A stretch of DNA of 64,000 nucleotides from Archivesica marissinica (taxonomy: Eukaryota > Mollusca > Bivalvia > Venerida > Vesicomyidae), in assembly GCA_014843695.1 (NCBI GenBank), contig CM026400.1, positions 44,236,126 through 44,300,125 on the forward strand, given 5' to 3'. Below the pieces are notes generated by a model. The model was not told the DNA's origin. It saw nothing but the letters and a program-made list of their open reading frames with translations, and ran no database searches. The translations under genes were made by a program, and so were the position numbers. The number at the start of each line of letters is the position of its first letter. Position 1 is the first letter of the stretch. Shown one piece after another: positions 31,650-45,600 of the stretch.

Positions 31650-32845
31650 TAATTCAATTCAATCATGCTAAGCAATGCAAATGCATGGATTTTGATTGAC
31701 ATTCTGGCTACAACAAAACAATAAAAATGGATCATCAAACGTAATTTGAAACCTGCGGACAGCTTTATAGTTTTATGATTCGCTACCCGAATAAAATGGC
31801 TCGATTAAAAATTAATATAATATATAAAGTGTGAACGTACGGGCCTACTTGATTTCAAGCTCGGTATCTCCCGTCCGGAAATTTAAGATAGTGTTTGTTC
31901 CCTGTGTATTTTACACATGTTAGTATACATACTAATTACTGTTAATGAATACATAGTTCCCGTGTGACGTCATCATTACTACTGTGGCTGCAATTTTGAT
32001 TGGCAAAGTTGATCAAATATTATATATATTGTATAGTAGCGTGATTTTGTTTTCTGGTGTAAAATATTTATTTTTCATCACATCACCATGGTTCATACGT
32101 TGTTGGAACGCTCGCAATAGACATATGTTTTGTATCATTTCACATATTTCGCATCAATAGCGGATAAATAATAGTTTACCTGTATATTAATATTTCAACT
32201 GTGAAAATAGACTTTCAAAAATAGGTGCAAGTTAAGTTCTTATAATTTATAATCCATACATCATTGTCAAAAAAAAAAATTATAGTTAAAAAGTTCAATA
32301 CCTTTAAAATCGTACCAAATTTTATATTAAGAAACCAAACTTAATTACGTTATTGCAATTAAAGAATTACTAGTAAAATCCTGAAATTGCCGTTTATAAA
32401 AAAAACTTGCCAATCAAAATGGCGGCCATTTTAAGATCCTATCCGTGATTTTGACTACTTTCACAGTGTGGGAACTATGTATACATTACGATGGGGAACC
32501 GATCAGTGTTATGTGAAACAATATAATGTCCGGGTTCCCACGTACAATATTAGAACAAGAACCGGATAATACACGATTCCTGGAGTGATCGGAATTTAAA
32601 TCAAGTAGTACATGTCTGCGTTATGCATGCATGCATTGTACGCGATTGACTCCAGCTGACAGGGTTCATATTCTATAACTGTGTTTGGTGTTTTATGACA
32701 GACGTGTATTTTGCCTACCATTGCAGTCTCGAATGATTTTAGTACATATTGGCTTTACGTCAATCATTATTGAATATTTTATTTGGTTGTAAAATAGCGT
32801 TTGATTCATTCATATGCACCCGCTAATGTACACACGTTATTAATA
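31650..32845. other. Upstream region of the pappalysin gene
   Basis: About 1.2 kb, AT-rich, with no identifiable exon or repeat family. It likely holds the promoter and 5' UTR, but I cannot place a TATA box or start site with confidence. Confidence 0.45.
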
Positions 32846-33176
32846 ATGGCAAGCGCTGGATTTATCTGCATGAACATTTGTATTCGTATCGTTCTTGTTA
32901 ATTTTATTTACGCGTGCTTTAACATAATCGTTCAATGCGACGAACACAATTTATTTCAATCGCAGCGCCAAAATCGTCTTCTTTTACGACACCCTCGTGC
33001 TGATGATTCAGACTCGTTTTCGACGTATTCGTTTGGAACCGCTGCGTCATTCGGCGGGAGAAATGAGTTCTTGAAACTACAGTTCAATAATGACGTCAGA
33101 TTGCCAAATACGGAATTCAGTGTGCAATTATGGATAAAGCCGGAAGGCGGCCAATACAGATACACCCCGATTATAG
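32846..33176 (+). CDS. Pappalysin exon 1: signal peptide and start of LamG
   Basis: ATG at 32846 is preferred because it opens a hydrophobic signal-like segment ([20 protein letters not shown]). An in-frame ATG 45 bases upstream (32801) is possible. Then follow Arg-rich residues ([10 protein letters not shown]), which could be a propeptide cleavage region, and the LamG strand [19 protein letters not shown]. Donor is 'gtacat', phase 1. Confidence 0.85.
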
Positions 33177-36100
33177 GTACATGTATATTCATTTTTTCTC
33201 TAATTTATTCCGTATAAAAATAGATCCATATTAAAAATAGATATTGAATGGTGTTTACAGAAACCCGATGAATAAAAATGCAGGTATGCAACTTCACGTA
33301 GGTCTATAAACTGTGAGGACAAAAATGAACGAACTATCGCGGTAATTACTAAATTCAAGTTAAGGAAAGGAAAGTTTGCGGCGCACTTTCTAGTACAATT
33401 TTAACGTTATCTCAGAGTGGAAGTCGTGATAGCGCAGTGGATGCGCGTTCGCTTCAGGTGCGAAAGGTCCGGAGTTCGAGCCCCACTGGAGCCATTACGA
33501 TTTGGCCCTTAGGCAAGGCATTTAAATTCCACGTTGCCTCTTCTCTTTCCCTCGTGACGATGGATTCCATCAGGAATGAGGTCTCGAGAGTGATTTATAT
33601 AAGTTGAAATAACAATCGAGCTAAAATAAATTTGTATAAACTAACATTATCTCAATATAATGTATAAATGCATATAGATTATATATAAACATATATACAT
33701 AGAATCCACCGCGAAACACTGCATATATGTGTCCTGCCGTAGGACACCGTCACTTTGGTTCGTTTGATTTTCATGCTTCAATGACGTCACGTCCTGTTAG
33801 CTCCGGTAACAGCGGGTAAATACGTAACTAGTAATGCTTAAAAATAATGTCAAACGTTTTATTTACTTTCATTCTCCCGAGTATATCGCCTAGAAAAAGA
33901 ATGGATGTCGGATTAGCGCAGTGGTTAGCGCGCTCGCTTCTCACCAATGCAAACCGTGTTTGATACTCCGACCGGGAAGTATGTGAGATGGTACGGTGGT
34001 CGCCAGATCGGACAGGTGGGTTTTCTCCGGGTACTCCGGTTACCTCTCACATGAATGACCACATTTACGCTTTCATCCGCGCCAACGAGAGTGATTAATA
34101 TAAGTTGTTAAAACTTGCTTGGCAAGCGTTGTAAAATAAATAAAGTTTAATTAATATTTTAATTTAATGTAATAAGAGTACATTTTAAGTACATACCACA
34201 CTTTCACTGTTTGTCATAAGTACCGCGATTATCCGTGTGAAATACTCGAATTTATCCAAATGTATTACATTGTTTACGTAGTAGTAGTATATCTTTATTT
34301 TCGTCTCATCAATGTATTATACAATATTACAGACATGTGTAAAATAAATTATCACTATAAAATATACATTGCCATTCTGGAAGAATTATAAGAGACGTTA
34401 TAATAATGCCTCTAGATACACATAAATTATATCACAATTAGTATTTAAGATAGACTCTATCATTTATAACTATAACTATGTACACATCTAAAACCGATAA
34501 ATCTATATGAACATTGCTAATCTCCTAATTAAAAAAAACTGCAATAAAACTAGGAGGGGGTAAGACTCTGAATTATCAATATAGGCACTAGCGTGCACTT
34601 GTTAAAAAATAATTTAGAAGACCAGGTCAAGATCAGATCAATGGTGACTTGATTAGCAGCATCCATATAGCGGTGATAAAAATCATTTAGAAGACCAGGT
34701 CAAGATCAGATCAATGGTGACTTGATTAGCAGCATCCATATAGCGGTGATAAAAATCATTTCAAAATTAAAAAGAGCATGTCATTATTTACACATAAAGA
34801 ATTGTCTAGTTTTTAAGATATTAAAACAGGTTTTAGCACTATACCTTATCATTTCCTGGTTGTACATTAAGAATACAAACTGTTCATGTGCAGTAAAACT
34901 ATCAACGTATGTTTGTGGGATTGTTTAGTGTGTAAGTATCGGCTGTGCTGTTGCACTGCAGTTTCATTATATATTTATTGTTATATAACTATACCTCATA
35001 AAATTATTCTCATCTTTACATGAAATGAGAGAAAGAAATTGACTTGAATTACAGAATGACCTGCAATTTTAGGGGTCACAGGAAAACCTATTTGTTGAAC
35101 AAATAAGTGTTCAGTAACTGTAAATGATTGCTTCACGTTAACGTTCAGCCACACGAAACCCTATTGTTGAACAAGTAACTGTTCAGTAACTGTCAATGAT
35201 TGCTTCAGGTTAACGTTCAGCCACACGAAACCCTATTGTTGAACAAGTAACTGTTCAGTAACTGTCAATGATTGCTTCACGTTAACGTTCAGCCGCACGA
35301 AACCCTATTGTTGAACAAGTAATTGTTCAGTAACTGTCAATGATTTCTTCACGTTAACGTTCAGCCACACGAAACCCTATTGCTGAACAAGTAACTGTTC
35401 AGTAACTGTACATGATTGCTTCACGTTAACTTTCAGCCACACGAAACCCTATTGTTGAACAAGTAACTGTTCAGTAACTGTCAATGATTGCTTCACGTTA
35501 ACGTTCAGCCACACGAAACCCTATTGTTGAACAAGTAACTGTTCAGTAACTGTCAATGATTGCTTCACGTTAACGTTCAGCCACACGAAACCCTATTGTT
35601 GAACAACTAACTGTTCAGTAACTGTCAATGATTGCTTCACGTTTACTTTCTGTCACAGGAAAACCTATTGTTGAACAAGTAACTGTTCAGTAACTGTCAA
35701 TGATTGCTTCACGTTTACTTTCTGTCAAAGGAAACCCTATTGTTGAACAAATAACTGTTCAGTAACTGTCAATGATTGCTTCACGTTAACGTTCAGCCAC
35801 ACGAAACCCTATTGTTGAACAAATAACTGTTCAGTAACTGTCAATGATTGCTTCACGTTAACGTTCAGCCACACGAAACCCTATTGTTGAACAAATAACT
35901 GTTCAGTAACTGTCAATGATTGCTTCACGTTTACTTTCTGTCACAGGAAAACCTATTGTTGAACAAGTAACTGTTCAGTAACTGTCAATGATTGCTTCGG
36001 GTTTACTTTCTGTCAAAGGAAAACCTATTGTTGAACAAACAACTGTTCAGTAACTACCATAGTTTAAGAACATTATGTTTGTCGCGGAGAAAATCTAAAC

Positions 36101-39100
36101 AAGCCTCTAGCTTTCGATTTAATCCATCTGTTCTTGTATATTAATGTTACAACATGATGTAAATATTGAAGAATAAAATATGTTTAAACTAAAACCGGTA
36201 TGGCTTGATTTTCCCGTGCAAGGTAATGATTATAAGCAGATGGATAACGTGTGTGTCGACTTTACTGAAGATGGGAAGACGTCCCGGGCTGACGTTAGAG
36301 TGACGTCATTTGGTGATTGGCATGTATATAGGTGGAATGTCTGTTATGGAAGTTTCTCGGCAGCTCGAGGTTAGTGCAAGTACACTTAAAGTTTGAGACA
36401 GCGTCATGGTGAAACTGCGACATGTCCTAATAGGTCCAAATGTGGTAGAGCACGGAATACGTCACAACGTGACGATAGATGCATAGCGCTGACGTCCAGA
36501 CGTAGCAAAGTTTATGTCTGCTACAAAGCTTTCTGACATGCTTTATACAGCAGCTCGTGTCTATGTATTGGCGCAGACTAGCAGGAACAGGCTGCACGCC
36601 CGGGGTATTCATGGACGGCGACCATTTATTCAGGGACGTAGCTGCCTTATTTTTCAGCATGACATTGCACGCCCGCATTCCGCAAGGTACACACACTCTG
36701 TGCTAGCAAGCACACAATGTGCGAACACTTGATTGGCCCGCGAAATCCCCCCCCCCCGCCCTCTCCCCCAATATAACACATGTGGGACATTCTGGGACGT
36801 CGTGTACGTGAGAGGGATGACGTCCATAACGTCACCGTTTTGAAGACGGTATTACACGAGGAATGGCGTAACGTACCCGTGGCTAGTGTAAAGAGGCTCA
36901 TTGCAAGAATGACAAGACGATGTGTTATCGTGGTTGAACAAAGCGTGAAGAATAAAACAATTTATAAAGGTGATGGAACAAAACGGTCTACATAGCCGGT
37001 CGATCTCCTCACGACGTGCACGTCGTGACCGGTGCACATCCCGCAGCAGCAGCGTAGGATTCTGGGATCTTCTGGTCGTCGATCTTGCGAAGGGGAAATC
37101 TCACCAGCGTGTATCCACGATTATAGCACATCAGGACAGATCCACCGCCTCTTCTAGATAGTGTCTAGGGTATCTCACTATATCTTCGCTGGCGTTTTCG
37201 AGCTTTCGATCTTTCTTCTACTTCTCCGGCGGATAGACGAGACGGTGGACCTGAGGGAGCGGCAACGGTCGTGGCATCCACGACAATCGACGACCAGATG
37301 TCGAACTGTCAGATCCGTATAAATGCTGCTGCGGGGTGACCAACAGTGAAGAGGGTGGCCCTACAAAGGACCCATTCGAAAGAAGAACCAGGACTTGTCA
37401 CCCTGCGAAGAACGAATATGCCTTCACAGCTGTCAACTTAAACAACTTAGAGAAATCGACATAAACACCGTAGAGAAACCAGTCGCCCAAATGCATTTAT
37501 GCGGTGGCGACTATGAATATACTTACATCATCACGGTCTACATACCAGATACTGACTGTTCCTGTGACTAGTAAAACAACAGTAAAGGCAAGGGATTCCA
37601 ACTAAAAGGACCAATATACATTTCGGGATAACTCAGACTTTTTCTGTCAAGGGAGGCAATTGAAAATCAATAATGTCACTCATTAGACGGTGCTTAAATG
37701 GGCAACAGTCTGTTTTCTGCCCCTTAAGCGAATTATGACCAACTAGTCGAACACAGAGGACGTACTTCAGTAATTCTGTAATTGTTTGTATAATAGTGCA
37801 ATGTTGTTAACGTCATATTAAACAAAGCCGGTGTTATATTACTATGACCGAGGTGATAATCTGATAATCAGATAGCACAAAAGCATACTTCGGATTCGTT
37901 GTCCAATTTCTGAACATTATAGGGTAACGGCCGGGTCAACAAGTTGTACCTATAGCGGCACACACGCATGTGAAGGCTGAATGATTCTTATATATACTAG
38001 AGGACATAGAAAACGCACACTATGATTAGTATTACATGAACACGAAATACGAAGGATTCCATCAAAGATATATCGCATCTTTATTACAAAACACAAACTG
38101 AACAACTAAAAATATTCCAAAATGTTTAAAACTATGTATTTATATAGTTATTGTTTTTCATGTAAAAACACACTTATCCGAAGTGTGCGTTTTCTATGTC
38201 CTCTAGTATAGTTTGAATATACAAGTAGTTTGCTGCTGAAATCATCCATTCCAAGTTTCCCCCGTCTGACCCTAATACAATTAACAGTCTTTCAGATGAG
38301 GCACTAAACCGAGGTCTCGTGTCGGTGCTGTACACCGTGCATGTAAAAGAACCAGAGGAGACTAAATCGTGCACAAATCTAAAATGACTAATCTCTTCAG
38401 GAGGCGTCGCTCATATGGGCAACCGGAAGCGACGATAAATAAACGTAAAACACACATTAAAGTTTAAACGTTATTTATTTTACAACGATTGCGAAGCAAG
38501 ATCTAACAACTTATATTAATCACTCTCGTTGGCACAGATGAAAGCGTATATGTGGCCATTCGTGTGGGAGGCAACCGGAGTACCCGGGGAGAAAATCCAC
38601 CTGTCCGATCTGGCGACAACCGTACCACTACAGGATGACTAAAATGGGTTATGGGTGAATATTGATCACACTTTGTAGATATATGGAGGGTTGAATTCTT
38701 TTTTGGGAGAAATCGACAAGCTATGTTGATAATAGTAGTAGTTTTTATTTCATCAAATACAAACAAACATTATAACATATGAAGTAGGTAAAACATGATC
38801 AAATATGGTATAATAGTACAGTGTATTTCGGCGGTGGTCTTAATAGTTAAACAAGTACAACTTAATAATAATACTACCGTGTACGCTGGAACTTTTAAAC
38901 CTGAAAATATATTACATATTTCAAGAATACGTAAATTGAGAAATATTTACGTATAACTAAGAATATGAATACCGAACCAGGACAAATTCACACCAGTAAA
39001 TTCATGCTACATTGCTACATGCTACAAACAGCTAGTTTGTTAATAATATCCTATTGTATACCCTATGATACAGTCGTAGTACGTTGATCACATGCACAGT

Positions 39101-42100
39101 CCATGTCATCCACAAATATATGAACACTAGGGTATATAGCACATGTTTCAAAGTTTATTTGTTTAAATACAGAAGGTGGCATACATGTACATAGTACATA
39201 TAAACAAATAATGCGACAGCATATTCACACCGCTCGCCCACATGGTTCGCCGGAGGCGATGGTTAATAAGCTAAAAAACAAAACAATTGTGATAATATAG
39301 AAGAAGAAGAATGCTTTGTGCAAAAACAGCTATTTTATATGTGATAGTGTGAAGTTTTGGAATTGGCCGACGTCGGACAATTTCAAACCTCTCCCTAGGA
39401 AGGGAGGATTGTGCAAAAACAGCTATTTTGCACACGATACTAAGTATTGTGATTGTCTAATGTATATATTATAAATAGAAATGACCGTACTATATTTATG
39501 CAATATTCGCGCCTAAAATCAACAAGCTATTTTGGCGCGCAAAAAGAATGATTATATGAGAACTTAATTTGTGTATCGTTAATTTAGCTTACCGCGAGGC
39601 TGATGTACGTAAATATTATCTCACAGCGAGAGATTATGTAATAGTTGTCGGTTTCTGTTGATGAGGCGCCAATATGTCTGGCTGTTTCATTAAAGTTACG
39701 ATTTTGATTGCGTAAGGTAACAGGTGGTCAGCGCCACGCTGTCTGACTGAAATGTATATAATTCCGAGTAAAATTAAAGAGAAATCAAAGCACAAAAGGC
39801 TGTCCTTATGCAAGGATTGATTGTGTATCTCAAATAGAAAACAATTACTGTTTCTATGACACTAAAGACGAGATGTCTTCAGTGTATTAATTTAATATAC
39901 TTATAAAACGAACTATAAACTGAACTTAAGTGTTACGGACACATTGGGTAGCGACGGATTAAGTAGCACCGTATTGCTTGAATAGAATACGTGATAGCTA
40001 ATATAATAAGATAAGAGATACAAATTATCTCTAATATATAGCTGTAATAAATTGATACCAGAACAGTACTGTGAGATATTGAAGTTATTGAGAGACGCGA
40101 GCGGCTGATCAACGTAGACAGTCTAATTAAGATATCCTTGATTGTATATTGAAGATTAAAGATGTAATCCAATTATCGACAGGGCGGTGATCTAATAAAG
40201 ACACTAGAAATTAATGAGGCTTGAAGTGACTATTATATATACTGAGTCAAAAAAGAAACGATACCAAACTAAAAATGACGTAAAACGGATAAAACCATAG
40301 AAAGGTTTAATATATTATTACGTACCAGTACCGGGTATCTTATTGCAACGTCAGCCAACCATAAACACAGGTAAATAAACACCCGATAATCCTGGAACGC
40401 CGAATTTCCGATTTGCACTCGCTCCTCAACAAAGACAACTTCCTACACATGTACAAATCGGAAAACCGGTTTATTGTACTGGTATTGCATTATCATCGAG
40501 GAAAAACACCTTACATACCCATTGTTACCTCTAACAAAATGCCTAGGCTAAACCGCAATCAGAGAATGCGTGCCATTGGCATGATTGACGGCGGTTTACG
40601 TCAGCGTGACGTCGCAAATCGACTCGGGGTTACGCGGATCACGATAACACGTCTACTTCGACGTTATCGAACACATGGATCGGTGGACGACCGTCCAAGA
40701 TCTGGTCGACCACGTGTGACGACGCGTGAACAGGACCGTCACATTCGGACGTCACATTTACGTGACCGGTTCCTACCTGCTACGCACACAGCTGCCGTTA
40801 CTCCTGGGATGACCAACAATCGCATCAGTGCACAAACAGTCAGGAACCGGCTCGGTGAACGTGGCATTCGTGCCTATCGGCCATACGTTGGACCCATCCT
40901 GACACGACGTCACCGTGACGTACGGCGGGAATGGACGACGGAACGTGCTCGCTGGACTCGGTTACAGTGGAATTCGGTGATGTTTAGCGATGAATCGCGG
41001 TTCTGTTTGCGTCGAGCGGATGGCAGAGAGCGGGTATATCGCAGACGCGGTGAACGTTACGCCGACGCATGTGTACGTCAGGTCGATCTGTTCGGGGGCG
41101 GAAGCGTTATGGCGTGGGGCGGTATCACCTTCGGCAGTCGCACTGAACTGTTAGTGGTGGACGGGAACCTAAACGCCCAGCGGTACTGTGATGAGATCCT
41201 TGCGCCAGTTGTTGTGCCGTTCTTTAACGCCAACAGAAACGTCACACTGTTCCAACAGGACAACGCCAGGTGTCATACTGCTCGGATTTCCACCACATTA
41301 TTGGAGCAGAACAATATTGAAACCCTGCCGTGGCCTGCTTTGTCACCAGACTTGTCACCCATAGAACATTTGTGGGATACGTTAGACCGCCGCGTCAGAC
41401 GACGTCAGCCGGTAACGTTAAACCAACTGAGGGATGTTTTGCGTCAGGAGTGGACAAATATTGACCAGCAAGAGATTCAGACACTCTTCCGTTCGATGCG
41501 ACGGCGGTGCATTGCAGTGAGAGACGCAAATGGTGCCCATACTCGGTATTGACGTCTGTGTGAAAACTCCATTAGACCCCTGTCCGACGAATTACGTCAT
41601 CACGCAGCAGACAGTTTCGGAGGCTCATTATGCTTTATGTGCTCCTCTTTCAAACATGTTGGACTATCATCTTATGAATTTTCAAAGAATTTTCTTAATA
41701 AATGTTGAAATTATAGACACATAAACACCAGGTATCGTTTCTTTTTTGACTCAGTAGATAAGAGATCAGATATTCACGAGATGTGAATAAACGAAATAGG
41801 AGAAAATAAAAAGAGACGATAGAGTAAAATAGATAGAAAGGAACTTTGTGTTACGTTATTATTGATTTGATAGAGAACTGAAATATACCCCTAGACAACC
41901 GACCAGAGAGTTTATATAGCTTAAACCTTGGAAAGAGCCGTAAATAGACCAGACGTATAGTAAGAGCCGACGAGGGGGGGACACCACAGCTTTAATAACA
42001 TATGCATGCCATGTTAACTTACCTTAAATGCTTTTATTTTTTATAAATAACACACCAAACATCTTTCATGCAATTATTAATAATGTATTAAGTAAATATT

Positions 42101-42581
42101 AAACGTATTATTAATATGTAAATAAAATTATGTTATTATATAGATTAATATTCTGGAAACTAAAATATATAACCAACGGGACTTTAATTTACAGCTGTAA
42201 TTGTATATCATAACATTAAACTACTAGTAAATATTGGTGTACTTATATCTTAACATGTACATATGCATACACATGCAGATGAAGGAATCTAACCGTAGTG
42301 TAACTTTCAGTCTTACCCATTTGTGTGCGTTAAATACTTACGATTGTGTTGAATGGTTAACATTGCGAGCACAGTCAAACCTGTCTTAAGCAGCCAGCCA
42401 GGGGACTCTCAGAAAGTGGCTGCTTAGTATAGGTGGCTGCTTAATAGAGGTCAACTGTATAGTAAAACTACATACTGTGAATCTAGAAACTGGCTGCTTA
42501 TTACAGGTTGGCTGCTTAATGGAGGTGACCACTAACACAGGTTTGACTGTATACTCTATGCAGAGTGACGCAATCACTATA

Positions 42582-42618
<37 letters not shown>

Positions 42619-45600
42619 CTGATGTGGTGTGTGTGTGTGTGGTGTGTGTGTTGTGTGTGTGTTGTGTGGTGATGATGAGTGATGATGATGCTGATGATGA
42701 TGCTGATGATGATGCTGATTGATGATGATGATGATGATTAACTAAAGACGCACGCACTCATAAGTCACCTTTTCGACCGAGAACTATATACTGTATACAA
42801 TTATCTCATACTCTGTAGTCCAGTGGTAACACGCTGGACTGGTAATCCAGGGATCACAGATTCGATCCCTCGTCTGACCCTAATAAAATTAACAGTCTTT
42901 CAGATGGGACTTTAAACCGAGGTCTCGTGTCGGTGCTTTACACCTAGCCTGGGTTCCAGTCTGTCGATTTTTCACTTTTTAACTTAGCCAAATGACATGT
43001 TGCGTTGCGTTGATATGTTAAGAAAACTCAATACGGCCCAATTAATAGTCTCGGTGTTAAAATATATTTATTTGACTGACCAGGCAAAATATATCGGCGC
43101 CTGTTCCCAGGCTACGTTACACCGTGCACGTAAAATAACCTGACTCTGGAATGGGTCTCTCTTTGTATCATTGCACTATCCTCCAAAAATCTAAAATGAC
43201 TAATCTCTTCAAGAGGCGTCGCTCATATGGGCAACCGGTAGCGACGATAAATAAACGTAAAACACACACACTCATACTTAAATTTTTTATAACACTTATT
43301 TTGTTTTTTAATCCAGATGTGTTGGAGGACTGTAGCAAACATAGAGGAACTGGTTGGACGATAGGTATCAAGTTACCGCGGTACTCTCGACATGATGCTA
43401 GGTTCGTTTTCTCCTTGAACACCGACGGTGCTACGACCACTTCCGATCTCCTTGCGCACAAAGCCTATGAACACAACACATGGACAAACATTGCAGCAAC
43501 CTACGACGGTACGACCATGAAGCTATACATGAACGGTGCGGAAGCAACGCTAACGGGTGAACAGGCTGGCCAAATATTTAGAAAGTCGGTCGCAAACTGT
43601 GCCCGATTATTTGTTGGTGGGCGCCCACGTGATGAATTATATTACCGAGGGAAGATCGACGAGTTTGGTTTATGGAAACGCGTATTAAGTCATGCTGAAA
43701 TAGTTGGCAATATAAATAAACGGTCTAGCTCATTTTTGGCCACAACTGGGTTGATAGCTTCAGATGAATTTGGAGATTTGGCTAATTGGGAAATTCAGTC
43801 TATGGAAGAACCGGCTATTGTAGCGTCAGATATAGTTTTACCGCACCATACCGTACGACTGGAAGCGCCCTCCTGCGGTAGATCTGTTTGTGATGACCCG
43901 GAAGTTGTCTTGAATTACGTGAACAACCGGAAACTGCGCAATAAAAAGGACATAAGATGCAAAATTATAAATATATATGATGATAACGGTAGGAATCCGC
44001 TGGTGTCAGATAAGCAGATTGTTGAACTGAATAGATTACTGAACAAGGCATTTGAACAGTACAATATCAGTATGGACGTAGACATTGTCCGTGTGAGGAA
44101 TACATCTCTTCGTCAGAAGGTGTTTATGTTCGATTGCCACCCTAATAAAATTGGAGACGGTCATTGCGACCAAGAGTGCGCGCATTCAACAACAGGAAAT
44201 GACGGTGGCGATTGTGATCACGTGACATCTGAATGCAAGAAAGTGTTACTAGGCAACGGTCAGTGCAATTCGGAATGCAACAAGGCGTATCATCACTATG
44301 ACAACGGTGACTGCTGTAAGCCTGGCGATGACGACACTTATCTTACATGTGTTGATCCTGGTCGACAACAACGGTAAGACATAGCCAACATAATGTTATT
44401 GTCTATAAAACTTAATTGCAATATACGTTACAAATGCTAAACAATTACTAGAAATGTAAACACAATCGAAAACGATTAATTATATCGGTTTTCATCGATC
44501 CAAATATCAGAGTATTTATAATGGCGTGTACAAAAATATTTATTTGATATATATATTACTATTGTACTATAAAAGAATCTATCTATCTCAAATGTGCGAT
44601 TCATATTAATTCATATAAATATGTTTAATCTTGAACCATACATTTTGTATATAATTTTAGTGACATACATGTATAGGCCCATTGGGCCGGGTGCTTGATT
44701 ATGTTTTTAACTATTTGTTCTTTGTCATTGTATATATGCCCATGTCACTATAATAAAAAGTTACTTACTTACTTACTTATAATGCGTAAATTACAGATAT
44801 AATTACTCAAATGTTGATTCTTACATGTGCAGACATGTAGTTTAATCACATTATATTGCATTTATCGATTACATGTATAGTGCGAAAGCTATAGATGCAA
44901 TACATGAACTGGTGATACATGTAAATTAATAAAATAAAAAGTTTGACCACAAGTTTTGCCAACATTAATAACGGCCTGCACCCAGAATACCACAATAACT
45001 TTAGAAGCTGAAGATGTAATATTACTCATATGAGTGTGCCATCGCCTATTATGACTTAATGTGACACCGAAGTGTTTATGTTCATCAACCAAACATAGCA
45101 GAATGTTATAAAAAATGTGGGAATGACAGGATAAATTTCTCAGAGAGAAGAACATACATTTAGTTTTCGCGGGATTAAGCTTAACTAACCACTGTTTGGC
45201 CCAATTTGATATTATTTGGCGGCCATTTTATCAGCCATATTGGAATAGTTTGGCCCGGATTCTAACTAATTTTAAACCTTTATACAGTCGTCCACCACTT
45301 ACAACAATAAAATTGCTTTTTACAGGAAGTGCACAATTGGTTGAATAATTCTGTTAAGATTGTTTCCATCGTAGAGGAATCCGACGTAGATCTATGCAGC
45401 AAGATATATATATCTTCAGCAAAGTGTCTAATAGTACTCATGGGAGAATCGGCATTTACATAACAAGAAATAATAGCGGACCCAGAACTGACCCTTGTGG
45501 TACTCTTGTTGTAATATTTTTGGTATTTGGTATTAGAAAAGGATGGTTCATTGTGAGAGCGATTGTGAAGATAGACTGCGATACATTTAAGCAAATATTC

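Noticed and set aside
36180..36374. 64-codon frame that looks protein-like, ending at a GT
   Set aside because: Pappalysin exon 1 joins exon 2 directly in phase and by homology, so no exon is missing here; its end overlaps the decayed transposase. I could not recognise a family.
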